From Chlorobiaceae bacterium (GTDB lineage: Bacteria; Bacteroidota; Chlorobiia; Chlorobiales; Chlorobiaceae): a stretch of DNA of 64,000 nucleotides. Location: NCBI GenBank assembly GCA_013334975.1, contig JAAXWL010000003.1:1-64000 (forward strand), written 5' to 3'. Below, one piece after another: positions 17,522 through 27,328 of this stretch; positions within the stretch are counted from its first letter, which is position 1, and each line of letters begins with the position of its first letter. Both the position numbers and the translations under genes were made by a program. The notes below the pieces were generated by a model, which had not been told where the DNA came from, ran no database searches, and saw nothing but the letters and a program-made list of their open reading frames with translations.

Positions 17522-18148
17522 TTAGCTTGCTGTTGATGCGAGGCAGATGGCCTGTTCGATGGCGACGTACTCAGCGGCGCTGAGGGTGCGGAGGTCAGCT
17601 TTTTCCACCGCGAGATGACGTTTTTGCTTTCCCTGGCCTTCAATGACCGTGAGTTTACCGTCGGACTCCATCGCGACAAGGGCCTTGCTGACAGCCTGTT
17701 GGATGGATGGCGTGGGATGAGGGAGGCCGGAAACCGTCTCCCCATAAGCCTGCATGGAGATACGGTCGGCGTGGCTGACGATGTGGGCAAGGCGCTGGAT
17801 GTCCATCTCGGGATTGCCGGCGCAGCGTTCGAGAATGATGAGCAGCACCGTTCTGAGTTTGCGGTAGTCAGTTGCTGAAAGGGATGGGGCTGTCGCCTCG
17901 CAGACACGGAAGAACTCCTCATCGGCGCTTTGCCGGACGGGTCGTCTCTCCTCCACCAGAGTGCCGATCGAAATGCCCAGCGCCCCTGAGAGTTTTTCAA
18001 GCTCCTTGAAGCGTACGTCCTGGCTCCCGGACTCGATTTTGGTGATGGCGGTCCTTGGCAGGTCGACCTGCCTGGCAAGCTCGTCCTGGGAGAGCCCTTT
18101 CTCGCAGCGGAGCTGCTTGATCCTATGTCCGATTTTTTCCTGTTCCAT
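17522..18148 (-). CDS. XRE-family transcriptional regulator with C-terminal extension
   Basis: MEQEKIGHRIKQLRCEKGLSQDELARQVDLPRTAITKIESGSQDVRFKELEKLSGALG. Confidence 0.85.
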   Translation of the reverse strand: MEQEKIGHRIKQLRCEKGLSQDELARQVDLPRTAITKIESGSQDVRFKELEKLSGALGISIGTLVEERRPVRQSADEEFFRVCEATAPSLSATDYRKLRTVLLIILERCAGNPEMDIQRLAHIVSHADRISMQAYGETVSGLPHPTPSIQQAVSKALVAMESDGKLTVIEGQGKQKRHLAVEKADLRTLSAAEYVAIEQAICLASTAS

Positions 18149-18286
18149 TTGCACAATTATACGAAATGTTCTAATATCGAACAATAGGGGTTCTATGAGA
18201 GAACGTTTGGGCCCCGGGCGGAGTGCCCGCAGGGCGGTCCCGGATACCGTCCACACAACAAACAAAATACGATAAAGGAGGCGGCC

Positions 18287-19387
18287 ATGGTGGAGTTGAA
18301 TGCGCGGGGGGACGAACTGGTGTTCCGGTTCCCGGAGGTACATCCCGAAGCTGCCCTGAGGGTAAGTTTCAGGCGCACCCTGCGTATCCCGGACGATGGG
18401 AAAGACTACCCGCTTCCGCCGGGGTTGGGGAATTTCCCGATGCGCCTTGTGGACGATTTTTCCGGGAACGTGCCGAAGCCGTGGATGCGGGACGGAGGTG
18501 TGATGCTGCCGATGTACCAGGCTGAAGCCTTATGGGTCGGGTTCAATACGCGAGAGGTCGACGACCGTGCGGAGTACCCGTTTGCCATCAAGATCTCCAC
18601 GGGAAAGGTCAATGCCGCCTCGGGCCAGCGGATGCGCAAGGGGCTCAACATGGAGCCGCAGGACTATGTGGTAGCCCCCCGCCAGCCATGGGTCGACGGG
18701 TACTGCGTCGAGAAGGGGGTGATCCGGCAGTTCGTCGCCATGCCGCTGGGCAGCGGGTATTCGGTCGAAGAGCAGGTGACGGGTAGCGGCGAGTTCGGCG
18801 GGATGCAGGTACTGGTCTACCCGATGAAGCGCAGTGCGTTCGAAAAGCGCTTTCCGAAACCCGAACCGATGGGCCGAAGGTATGAGCTTTCAGGTCCGGA
18901 GGATTCACCCAACGTCTGCTACTGTTTGAGACCCCACTCGATGGGCTTCGCCCCTGGCGGCAGGATGCGGCAGGAGGTCTACGAGGACCCGTATGAGCCG
19001 GAGGAGTGGGATCTGGAGAACTATTCGCACTGCTTCGTGCACATCGCCAATTCTGAAGTGTGGGGTGAGATTACAGGCAAGCGTCCGCCATATCCGCCGA
19101 TGACCGCAGTGGAGTATTCGCGGTACGGGCTGCCGTGGTTCGACTACTATGCCGAAGAGGGTGCCGAAGCCATCGATGGCGCTGAAAAACTGAAGGGGCT
19201 GAAGAGCGTGAAGGAAATGGGGGAGATGAAAGGGGACGGGCCCCTGCCCGGAAACGGAACGGTCGAGCGGCTTCGTGTCAGGGAAATCGGGCGGAAACCG
19301 AGGCTGGTCAGGGAAGGGGAACTGGAGTCCCCAAAACCCGTGAATTTCACCCATGACTATCTCAAGAAATTTTGGGACGCTCTGTAA
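18287..19387 (+). CDS. conserved hypothetical protein
   Basis: Motifs TLRIPDDGKDYPLPPGLGNFP, GGVMLPMYQAEALWVGF, GKVNAASG, VEKGVIRQFVAMPLGSGYSVEEQVTG; well-formed 366-aa ORF. Confidence 0.7.
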   Translation: MVELNARGDELVFRFPEVHPEAALRVSFRRTLRIPDDGKDYPLPPGLGNFPMRLVDDFSGNVPKPWMRDGGVMLPMYQAEALWVGFNTREVDDRAEYPFAIKISTGKVNAASGQRMRKGLNMEPQDYVVAPRQPWVDGYCVEKGVIRQFVAMPLGSGYSVEEQVTGSGEFGGMQVLVYPMKRSAFEKRFPKPEPMGRRYELSGPEDSPNVCYCLRPHSMGFAPGGRMRQEVYEDPYEPEEWDLENYSHCFVHIANSEVWGEITGKRPPYPPMTAVEYSRYGLPWFDYYAEEGAEAIDGAEKLKGLKSVKEMGEMKGDGPLPGNGTVERLRVREIGRKPRLVREGELESPKPVNFTHDYLKKFWDAL

Positions 19388-19443
19388 CGCGCCCCGGGCC
19401 TGTTCTGCGACGACAATGCAATCATAAACAAAAGGAGGCGACG

Positions 19444-20058
19444 ATGAAAGACGGCTATACGCACATCACGGTCATCCTGGACCGGAGCGGTTCAATGGAA
19501 TCCATCCGCGAGGACGCCATCGGAGGGTTTAACGCCTTCGTTGGGCAGCAGAAAACCGGTCCGGGAGAAGCCAGCCTGACGCTCGTCCAGTTCGACTCGC
19601 TGGATCCGTACGAGGTGGTCTGGCATTTCAGGCCGATCGAAAAGGTCCCCGCGCTGAACCTGGAGACCTATGTGCCCCGAGGCGGTACGCCGCTTCTCGA
19701 TGCGCTGGGCAGGGGCATTAACGACATCGAGGCGAGCATCGGAAGACTCGATGATGCGGAGCGGCCGGAGCACGTGATCGTGGCCGTTATCACCGACGGG
19801 CAGGAGAACTCGAGCAAAGAGTTCGACAAGAATCAGATCGAGCAAATGATCAAGAAACGCTCCGCCGCCGACTGGGAGTTCGTCTTCCTCAGCGCCGACC
19901 TTGCCGCCATTGATGACGCCATGCGAATGGGTTTCCGCCAGGACGCCACTGTGGCGTTCGAAAAAAGCCCGGAAGGTGTGGCCTGCTGCATGGAAACCCT
20001 GTCGTCGAGGGTGTTCGCCAGACGTATGGCACCAAAAGGAAGCTGGAAGGATCTTTGA
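19444..20058 (+). CDS. von Willebrand factor A domain protein
   Basis: MIDAS-type HITVILDRSGSMESIREDAIGGFNAFV...RGGTPLLDALG...VIVAVITDGQENSS. Confidence 0.92.
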   Translation: MKDGYTHITVILDRSGSMESIREDAIGGFNAFVGQQKTGPGEASLTLVQFDSLDPYEVVWHFRPIEKVPALNLETYVPRGGTPLLDALGRGINDIEASIGRLDDAERPEHVIVAVITDGQENSSKEFDKNQIEQMIKKRSAADWEFVFLSADLAAIDDAMRMGFRQDATVAFEKSPEGVACCMETLSSRVFARRMAPKGSWKDL

Positions 20059-20124
20059 GTCTTTCGCGTATTTTGTAGAGTAAATAGTCAACCCGGGGAT
20101 TCACCACGTAACAAATGCAGCATC

Positions 20125-21330
20125 ATGGGTTTTGAACTTGATCATGAGCAACTGATTCTGGGCCAGTCCGCTGGCCTCCGCATAAAGGTCGTCGGTGTCG
20201 GCCGGTTCGGATGTCTGGTCATCAACCACATGGTCGAGAACAATCTGCAGGGGGTCGATTATGTGGCGATTCATTCAGATCCCCGGGTCCTTCTTGAATC
20301 GAAGGCGTCGATCAAGTTGAGGATCGGCGCGGGTGCAGCCCTGGAAAGGGAACAAAACAGGTCCTTGGGGTCGGGTTCCGTTTACCGGCGGCAACTCAAC
20401 GATGAAGAACGTCAATACATCGCCACCCAGCTGCAAGGCGCCAATGTGATCATCCTTGTCGCGGGGATGGGAAAGGGCACCGGGACCAACTTGGCCCCCG
20501 GCATCGCACTCGTGGCCAGGAACATGGGCATATTGACATTGGGAATCGTCACGACTCCGTTCAGTTGCGAAGGGAAGTCGAAAGCCCAGAGTGCAGAGGA
20601 GGGGATTGCGGAACTCAGGAAGTATATCGACACGCTGATCAATATCGACAACGAAAAGGTGCTGGCGCAGTCGGCCAATCCCTCGGTCGACGAAGCCTTC
20701 GTCCAGACTACGGAACTCGTTTGTGGTACGGCCAGGAGCATTGCGGATGTGCTGTCGAGCCGTGGCCATATCAACATCAGTTTCGCGGATTTTGCCGAAC
20801 TGCTGACTGATGCCGGCGAGGCCTCCATCGGAATCGCTACGGCATCAGGCGAGGGAAGTGCCTTGAAGGCCGTGACGAATGCCTATAAAAGCCTTCAGAT
20901 CAGCAAGGAGGAGGCGAGCCGGATAAAGGGCCTGATGGTCAATATCACGGGCAAGGTCGGCATGAAGGACCTGACTTCGGCGATGACGTACCTCCTGGGC
21001 CAGGTCGGCAGCGAGGCCACTGTCATCAATGGCTATATCGAACAGTCGCAGGATATCGGGGTGACCCGGGCAACGCTGATCGTGACTGGCATCAGGACGG
21101 TGTCCAAGCCCGTTCAGCCGGTACAGCCAATCACCCCGCCAGGCTTTCCGCCCATACTGCCTCCAGGGATTAAAGACCGGGATCGCACGTTGCCCACCTA
21201 CGTCCGTAGGCAGATTCGCGTTCCGGGTCTGGAGGACAGCCCGTCTTATCCGAGCTCGTCATCGGGATACAAGGATAAAATCAATAAAAGCAGGCCCGAG
21301 ACGCCCGCATTCGAAAGGGTGATAGCTTGA
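20125..21330 (+). CDS. divergent FtsZ-like protein
   Basis: IKVVGVGRFGCLVINHMVE (T1), AGMGKGTGTNLAPGIA (T4 signature), TPFSCEGKSKAQSAEEGIAELRKYIDTLINIDNEKVL, INISFADF (T7), KGLMVNITG. Confidence 0.92.
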   Translation: MGFELDHEQLILGQSAGLRIKVVGVGRFGCLVINHMVENNLQGVDYVAIHSDPRVLLESKASIKLRIGAGAALEREQNRSLGSGSVYRRQLNDEERQYIATQLQGANVIILVAGMGKGTGTNLAPGIALVARNMGILTLGIVTTPFSCEGKSKAQSAEEGIAELRKYIDTLINIDNEKVLAQSANPSVDEAFVQTTELVCGTARSIADVLSSRGHINISFADFAELLTDAGEASIGIATASGEGSALKAVTNAYKSLQISKEEASRIKGLMVNITGKVGMKDLTSAMTYLLGQVGSEATVINGYIEQSQDIGVTRATLIVTGIRTVSKPVQPVQPITPPGFPPILPPGIKDRDRTLPTYVRRQIRVPGLEDSPSYPSSSSGYKDKINKSRPETPAFERVIA

Positions 21331-22244
21331 TGTACATGACTGCTCAGTCAAAAGCCGCGCGCAGGCTCTTTCGGGGCATAACCGTCGCACTCACGTTTCT
21401 GCTTGCCGCATTTTGTGGCATTCGGGAGATAGACGCCAAGCAGGCACCGTCCAAGGCTCAACCCCAATACCTTGCCCATGAAAGGTTTCGCTTTGAACGA
21501 AGCATCACCATTGCAAAGCCGTCATACTACACCGAAAGCGAGTGGCGGAAACAGCGTGGAGATGACCGTAGGACATTCTGGCGATGCGACTATCCCGTGT
21601 TTGCCGGAGGGCATGCGGCGACGCGCATCAACCGGACGCTTCGGGAGTATGTTTATTCCGTAAGCACCTATCAGGATGTGCCTCCTGTCCGGCCCGGTAC
21701 GTTTAAATCCGCTGCCGATGATCTGATCAAGAGCTATCTGGAAGAGCGGCGCACATCGGGAATCCAGAGGCCGTTCCAGGTCGAGGTAAACGGTTCAGTG
21801 CTGCTGAACAGGCCCGGTCTGTTGACGGTGCACATGACTGCGCATCTCGATTGCGGGGGTGCCCATAGCCTTGATCCGATAAAGGTGTTTGTATTCGACA
21901 GCAACACCGGCTCACAACTGAAACTGGCCGATATCTTCGTGCCGAAGTTTGATTCGCGCTTGAACCGCCTTATCGACAAAGCGTTCAGGAAGCAGAACGG
22001 ACTTTCGGCTACGGACCCGCTGGATAAGCCAAAAGGCGATTTTTTCGGGTTGTCGGAAAAAAAGCTGACCTACCCTGGCAACTTCGCCGTGGGCGTCGAC
22101 GGCATCACATTCGTGTACAATGAATACGAGATTGCCGCATATGCCTACGGCCCTATCGAAATCCTCATCCCCTGGGCCGAACTGCGCCCGATACTCAAAA
22201 AGGCCTTCAAGGCGCGGTGCGCGGCGGCATTTGCTTCGCGATAA
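21327..22244 (+). CDS. exported DUF3298-like protein
   Basis: N-terminal hydrophobic signal; HMTAHLDCGGAHSLDPIKVFVFDSNTGSQLKLADIF...YEIAAYAYGPIEILIPWAELRPIL. Confidence 0.7.
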   Translation: MMYMTAQSKAARRLFRGITVALTFLLAAFCGIREIDAKQAPSKAQPQYLAHERFRFERSITIAKPSYYTESEWRKQRGDDRRTFWRCDYPVFAGGHAATRINRTLREYVYSVSTYQDVPPVRPGTFKSAADDLIKSYLEERRTSGIQRPFQVEVNGSVLLNRPGLLTVHMTAHLDCGGAHSLDPIKVFVFDSNTGSQLKLADIFVPKFDSRLNRLIDKAFRKQNGLSATDPLDKPKGDFFGLSEKKLTYPGNFAVGVDGITFVYNEYEIAAYAYGPIEILIPWAELRPILKKAFKARCAAAFASR

Positions 22245-22434
22245 TCCGGCCGTAAACCGCTTAGGCGCTCCCCGTGCGGTTCATATGCGGCATGGGAAAA
22301 TGAGGCATAACAAGCGGTTTTGACTTGCTGTTTTAGTAGATTTGAGATAACTCTAACTCAGGCAAATCTGTAAATGGCTATAGGAACGTCGTTTGGGATT
22401 TGGTTTTTGAGATATCTTTCGGGGCTAATTTAAG

Positions 22435-23631
22435 TTGTCGATAACTATGCCTGCATTCGTCCACCACGAATTGAGCCTGATCAACCCTGCTTTTGATTCC
22501 CCTCTGGTCGATATTCTGACTGAACTGGAGCACCTGCGCCGCTTAAGGCTGTCGGGTACTACTCCGGCGCCGCTGTTCTTTCAGCTCAAGCAGATCTTTC
22601 ACATGCTCGAAAGTCTTGGCTCGGCTCGCATCGAAGGTAATCACACCACGTTGGCAGATCTGGTCGAAAGCAGGCTGGAGGGAGAACCCTCGGATGCAAC
22701 CGATCAGTTGCGGGAAATGGAGAACATTGAACGGGCGATGAGTTACATCGATGAGCATGTCCAACCGGGATCGGTTCTGACGGAGATGTTTATCCGGGAA
22801 CTGCACGCTCTTACCGTTGCTAACTTGAAGCGAGAAGGCGATTCTACACCTGGAACTTATCGGCAGGTTCCTGTCAGTATAGCCGGGGCCAGTCATCTGC
22901 CCCCGGATGCATTTCTGGTTTCAAACTACATGGCGGAACTGGTCGATTTCATCAACCGGGGTGATCAGCCAAAGTACGATCTCATCAAGGTTGCACTTGC
23001 CCATCACCGGTTCGGCTGGATACATCCATTCCGAAATGGAAACGGTCGCGTGGTTCGTTTGCTCACCTATCTTCTGCTCATCAAATACGGTTTCAATGTG
23101 CAGACTGGTGGTCGAGTTCTCAATCCCACAGCGGTTTTCTGCAATGACCGTGACCAGTATTATCGCATGCTTGCGCAGGCTGACAGCGGCACTGCGGGCG
23201 GAATGGAGTCCTGGTGTGTATATGTTCTTCAGGGGATACTGGATGAGTTAAGAAAAGTTGATCGGTTGGCTGATTTTTCTTACCTGCAAGAAAACATCCT
23301 GATTCCGGCTCTTTCCTCTGCTGAAGAGCGGCAGGTAATCACCCGCCAAGAAGCGATGGTACTTCAACGTGCGGCTAAATCGGGTATTGCCAAAACTGGT
23401 GATCTGACCGGTACGTTAACTGACTTAAGTTCGGGTCAGCGCACCTATTTGATCAAAAAACTTGTAGAGCGCAAAATGTTGCAGCCGATCAAGGAGGGCG
23501 CGAGACAATATGCCATCGGGTTCAGTAACAGCGTGCTTATGCGAGGTATCATCATGGCTTTGTCGAATGAGGGCTTTATTCCGGCAAGCCTGAACCGCCC
23601 CGTCCAGAGATCGGGAGAGTTCGATGCCTGA
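22435..23631 (+). CDS. Fic-family protein (predicted AMP transferase)
   Basis: [14 protein letters not shown] Fic motif; N-terminal SARIEGNHT resembles the (S/T)xxxE(G/N) inhibitory motif. Confidence 0.92.
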   Translation: MSITMPAFVHHELSLINPAFDSPLVDILTELEHLRRLRLSGTTPAPLFFQLKQIFHMLESLGSARIEGNHTTLADLVESRLEGEPSDATDQLREMENIERAMSYIDEHVQPGSVLTEMFIRELHALTVANLKREGDSTPGTYRQVPVSIAGASHLPPDAFLVSNYMAELVDFINRGDQPKYDLIKVALAHHRFGWIHPFRNGNGRVVRLLTYLLLIKYGFNVQTGGRVLNPTAVFCNDRDQYYRMLAQADSGTAGGMESWCVYVLQGILDELRKVDRLADFSYLQENILIPALSSAEERQVITRQEAMVLQRAAKSGIAKTGDLTGTLTDLSSGQRTYLIKKLVERKMLQPIKEGARQYAIGFSNSVLMRGIIMALSNEGFIPASLNRPVQRSGEFDA

Positions 23632-23673
23632 ATTCATTCGCCCTGAGCGACCCGTTTGATGCGGCTTGACCTA

Positions 23674-24504
23674 TTAGAGATTGAACACGGCAATTTCAGG
23701 TCGTGAACCTAATCGTGCAGAGATGATGGACATTCCTACACCTCTGGAAACGTAGAGTTTGCACCCGGGTATATCGTAAAAACCTGCCACGAAGTGGCCG
23801 CTACCTCTTGGAGTAGATGGTGCCCACCCTCCAATCGTGATCTGTCCTCCATGGGTGTGTCCAGACAGGCATAGGGAAAATCGACTTGAACCCATGATTC
23901 GGCGTACTTCTGGCAGTTCGAAAAATCCGGGCGAGTGTTGCAACAGGACGGTTGTTGTTACCTTTTCCTTGTGCAAGTACCCGATTCGCTCCAATAGCCT
24001 CGGGTCAGGGTTCCCGCCAGTGAAGTCATCAAGACCTATCAGTTGAATGGTGCGTTTTCCCTTTGTGAACGATGACTGTTTATTGAGAAGAAGTTGATTG
24101 CCCTGGCGACTCTCGATGGCCGTGCGCAATTCCGGGAAGTCCAAGCCACTCCAATGCTCCCAGTTGCCAGGGACTGCAATCAGAGGAATCGGGCCAAGAT
24201 CTTCGACAAAAGCTTGCAGCAACGGCAGCGCGTCAGCACGATCGATCATGTCACCAGTCAAGACCACCAGATCAGGTCGCAATGCCTTCACCTGCTTCAC
24301 CAGGGACTTTTCCCGCTCTCCGAAGGCATGAAGGTGAAGATCGGAAAGTTGCACGAGTCGCAAGCCTGGCTCATCACGTTGATGACGCATATCGTGACGG
24401 GTAACCTCTCGACGACCTGGTTCAACAAAAAATGCCACGATCAAGACTGCCAGCAAACTGGTGAACAAGAGTATTCCGACGAGAGGACGAGCGCTAAACG
24501 TCAT
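23674..24504 (-). CDS. calcineurin-like metallophosphoesterase
   Basis: LVQLSDLHLHAF, LVVLTGDMIDR, AVPGNWEHW, LCLSGHTHGGQ. Confidence 0.92.
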   Translation of the reverse strand: MTFSARPLVGILLFTSLLAVLIVAFFVEPGRREVTRHDMRHQRDEPGLRLVQLSDLHLHAFGEREKSLVKQVKALRPDLVVLTGDMIDRADALPLLQAFVEDLGPIPLIAVPGNWEHWSGLDFPELRTAIESRQGNQLLLNKQSSFTKGKRTIQLIGLDDFTGGNPDPRLLERIGYLHKEKVTTTVLLQHSPGFFELPEVRRIMGSSRFSLCLSGHTHGGQITIGGWAPSTPRGSGHFVAGFYDIPGCKLYVSRGVGMSIISARLGSRPEIAVFNL

Positions 24505-25726
24505 TGGGTGGAGTGATCTTCAAAAGTTGTGTTTCGGAGGATAGCTGCTCCGCTTTCCTGAGCTGGCGTTTCCGGTAACCCGATATGCTGAGAAGAATGC
24601 CGACGCCCAGGGAGTTGAAAATCATCGCGGAGCCGCCATAGCTCATGAACGGCAGGGCGACGCCCGTGGTTGGCAGCAGGCTGCAGGCGACAGCGATATT
24701 GATGAAGGCAAAAAAGGTGATTGCGATGGCGATGCCGGCTGCGACATATCGGCCGAAACCGTCAGGCGCGTGCTTGGCGATGATGATGCCGCAGACCAGG
24801 AATCCCGCGAACAGGGCGGTGACGGCGACGGCACCGAAAAAACCGTACTCCTCGCCGACGATGACAAAGACAAAATCGTTGTAGGAGAGCGGCAGGAAGA
24901 GGTCCCGCTGCATGCTGTTCCCGATGCCGCGGCCATCCAGTCCGCCGTTGCCGAGACCGATCAAAGCCTGTACGACCTGGTAACTCATCGCTTTTTCATC
25001 ACCGCTGAAAAAGGAGATGAGACGGGCCACCCTGTAGGGCGCGGCAAGAGCAAAAGCAAGTGCCAAGGGAAGAAGTGGCAGGGCCGTCATGAAAATGTGT
25101 CGGATGCTGACCCCGCCGATAAACATCAGTATAAACCCGATGATGCCAATAAGGGAAGCTGTACTGAAATTCGGCGCTAAAGCCACAAGGAAGACCACGA
25201 CAAGGAGGTTCGCGAGCATGGGGAGGTAGGAGTCCCAGAGGTCTGTTATATACTCCCCCTTTTCGGTGATGAGCCGGGATAAGTGGAAGATCACCGCATA
25301 CTTGGCAAGGTCCGACACCTGGAACCTGAACGGCCCGAAGCCGAGCCATCGCGCTGCTCCCGAAATAAGGTGCACGGCTTTCATCATCAGCAGGAGCATG
25401 AGCAGGGCGATGCTGGCCAACAGGAGGATCTTGCTGGTTTTCTGGAATACATGATAGTCGAGCCTGCCGACGAAGCCGATGACGGCAATGCCGAGCATGG
25501 AAAAGAGGAGATGGCGCCACAGGAAGTACTCCGTACTGGAGAATTTCTTCATGGCCCATCCCGCTCCGCCGCTGTAGACGATGATGATGCCGATACACAT
25601 AAGGATGGAGACAATCAGGAGCAGCAGTTTTCCCACGATGTCAGCACTGCGGGACGGCGCATGGAACTGCTGGGATAAGATCTCCTCTGCGCTATTAGGA
25701 ATGTCAGATGTAATCGGCATAGCCAT
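24494..25726 (-). CDS. FtsW/RodA/SpoVE-family SEDS protein
   Basis: GAARWLGFGPFRFQVSDLAKYAVI, GIGNSMQRDLFLPLSYNDFVFVIVGEEYGFFG, LPTTGVALPFMSYGGSAMIFNS. Confidence 0.92.
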   Translation of the reverse strand: MAMPITSDIPNSAEEILSQQFHAPSRSADIVGKLLLLIVSILMCIGIIIVYSGGAGWAMKKFSSTEYFLWRHLLFSMLGIAVIGFVGRLDYHVFQKTSKILLLASIALLMLLLMMKAVHLISGAARWLGFGPFRFQVSDLAKYAVIFHLSRLITEKGEYITDLWDSYLPMLANLLVVVFLVALAPNFSTASLIGIIGFILMFIGGVSIRHIFMTALPLLPLALAFALAAPYRVARLISFFSGDEKAMSYQVVQALIGLGNGGLDGRGIGNSMQRDLFLPLSYNDFVFVIVGEEYGFFGAVAVTALFAGFLVCGIIIAKHAPDGFGRYVAAGIAIAITFFAFINIAVACSLLPTTGVALPFMSYGGSAMIFNSLGVGILLSISGYRKRQLRKAEQLSSETQLLKITPPNDV

Positions 25727-25790
25727 AGTTGATGAAAGGAATTATCCGGTTGCGAAATCGTAGACGGTTATGCATGCCTTCCCACCGTTG

Positions 25791-26102
25791 TCATATGCTG
25801 TGCGGGGCCAGTGCAAAGCCAAACAGAACGCCGGTTACAAAGCGCCGGGCATTTGTGCTTTCCAGGATCCCGACTTTCTGGACGGTCCAGTCGATGGCGA
25901 GCGGCAATGCCAGGATTACTGACAGGACAACAGGTGGCGTCGCAGATCGGGCGCATAACGGGAAGACGAACGAGCCTATCCGAAACGCCCTTTCCGGTCG
26001 CAGGTTGCAGAGCGGTGCACTGCCGAATCGTCGAATGCGGCCGACCATCGACAGACCTACATTGAGCAACAGAAGCAGATCACTACGGCAATAATGATCC
26101 AC
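25791..26102 (-). CDS. DUF2085-like small membrane protein, divergent
   Basis: RAFRIGSFVFPLCARS...LALPLAIDWTVQKVGILESTNARRFVTGVLFGFALAP. Confidence 0.5.
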   Translation of the reverse strand: MDHYCRSDLLLLLNVGLSMVGRIRRFGSAPLCNLRPERAFRIGSFVFPLCARSATPPVVLSVILALPLAIDWTVQKVGILESTNARRFVTGVLFGFALAPHSI

Positions 26103-26172
26103 ATTGGAATAAACATCGGTCGACTCCTTCTATCGTTTAGATGGCCTACTATGCAGTTTACCACAGGGAATA

Positions 26173-26187
26173 GGACAAAGGCTGTCC
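26173..26187. promoter_or_regulatory. island palindrome GGACA-N5-TGTCC
   Basis: GGACAAAGGCTGTCC; about 70 bp upstream of the 26102..23674 (-) gene set (DUF2085-like, FtsW-like, phosphoesterase). Confidence 0.65.
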
Positions 26188-26242
26188 CGGGTGTGATGTT
26201 TTTTCTGGCTCTCGCGGCAAATATCCTTGATCAGCGATCAAT

Positions 26243-27022
26243 TCAGGTAAATGCGAGGCGCTCAAGGCCGGCGTATTGATAATCGGCCCCTTTGCCCCTA
26301 TACAACGGAGCGATGTTGCCGTTTTCTTCCGCTCTGGGGTCGAACGACTCCTCGAGGCTTGTAAACAGGACAGATGCGAAATTCCCTGCGCTTCCACGGC
26401 GATAACGTTCGCATGATTCCCATATCTCTGGAAGGTTGTCGGGCTTGATGGCTTTTTTTGCGGGGTAACGAACCGCGCGGACGACGACCCACTCGGGGCC
26501 ATCAGGCCCGACGAACCAGAGGGATGGGTTGATCTCTGGGTTGTTTTGCCAGGACATCAGTTGATACCCGTCTTTTTCTATGTGCTCCCGAACGACCTGT
26601 ATCGCAAAATCATGCAACTCCCAATCCGTCATGATAATGAACTCGTCGCTGATCAGGTCGGGGGGATGAATACGTTGCCGTGTCGCGGCATCAAGGAGGC
26701 CCCAGCCCCTTACCGTAGGAACCCATTTCTCCGGTGTCTTGCGCATAGGCATGATGCAGGCGTGTCCCGCACAACCATCGGCGATGGACAGCAATCCCTC
26801 AATGGTACCCGGTGTTTCAAGACTATGGTCGACATCCACGATCAGGATGAAAAAGAGCTGGTTGCCCAACATGAACGAGAGGTGCTCCAGGAAGGGCGGA
26901 TGCGGGTGCGCCCTCAGCCAGCGGAGTTTCTCGGCTCCCGGCTGATTTTGTAGACGCATGCCGGCCTCGTTCCAGCAGTTTATGAAATCTTCAGTAACCG
27001 TTGCCATTGGGATATCGAACAT
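26243..27022 (-). CDS. hypothetical protein
   Basis: 259-aa ORF with ggagga RBS-like sequence upstream of its ATG; no family recognised. Confidence 0.55.
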   Translation of the reverse strand: MFDIPMATVTEDFINCWNEAGMRLQNQPGAEKLRWLRAHPHPPFLEHLSFMLGNQLFFILIVDVDHSLETPGTIEGLLSIADGCAGHACIMPMRKTPEKWVPTVRGWGLLDAATRQRIHPPDLISDEFIIMTDWELHDFAIQVVREHIEKDGYQLMSWQNNPEINPSLWFVGPDGPEWVVVRAVRYPAKKAIKPDNLPEIWESCERYRRGSAGNFASVLFTSLEESFDPRAEENGNIAPLYRGKGADYQYAGLERLAFT

Positions 27023-27328
27023 ATCCTCCTCCTTGGTTTATGCTTCACTCCGGCTTTAATAATCAACCACGGGCCTCTGCTTTACTGGACATGGTATGTA
27101 TCGATCGATTCGCGTGTTATCGTTTCCCTCAGAATAGAGGGAGCCCCCTATGTGCGGTTGTTATTTTGCCCCGCAGATAACCGTCCCCATGCTTCTTGCC
27201 AGAAGACAGCCGGTATGTGTAGCGCCGGTCCGGATACTGCAGGGAAGTGCTTATTCTGGTTGAGCACCCATTTGAGAGGAAGTGTTGATGTCGTAGATTT
27301 CGACCCTTTCGCAGATGGTCTATTCCGT

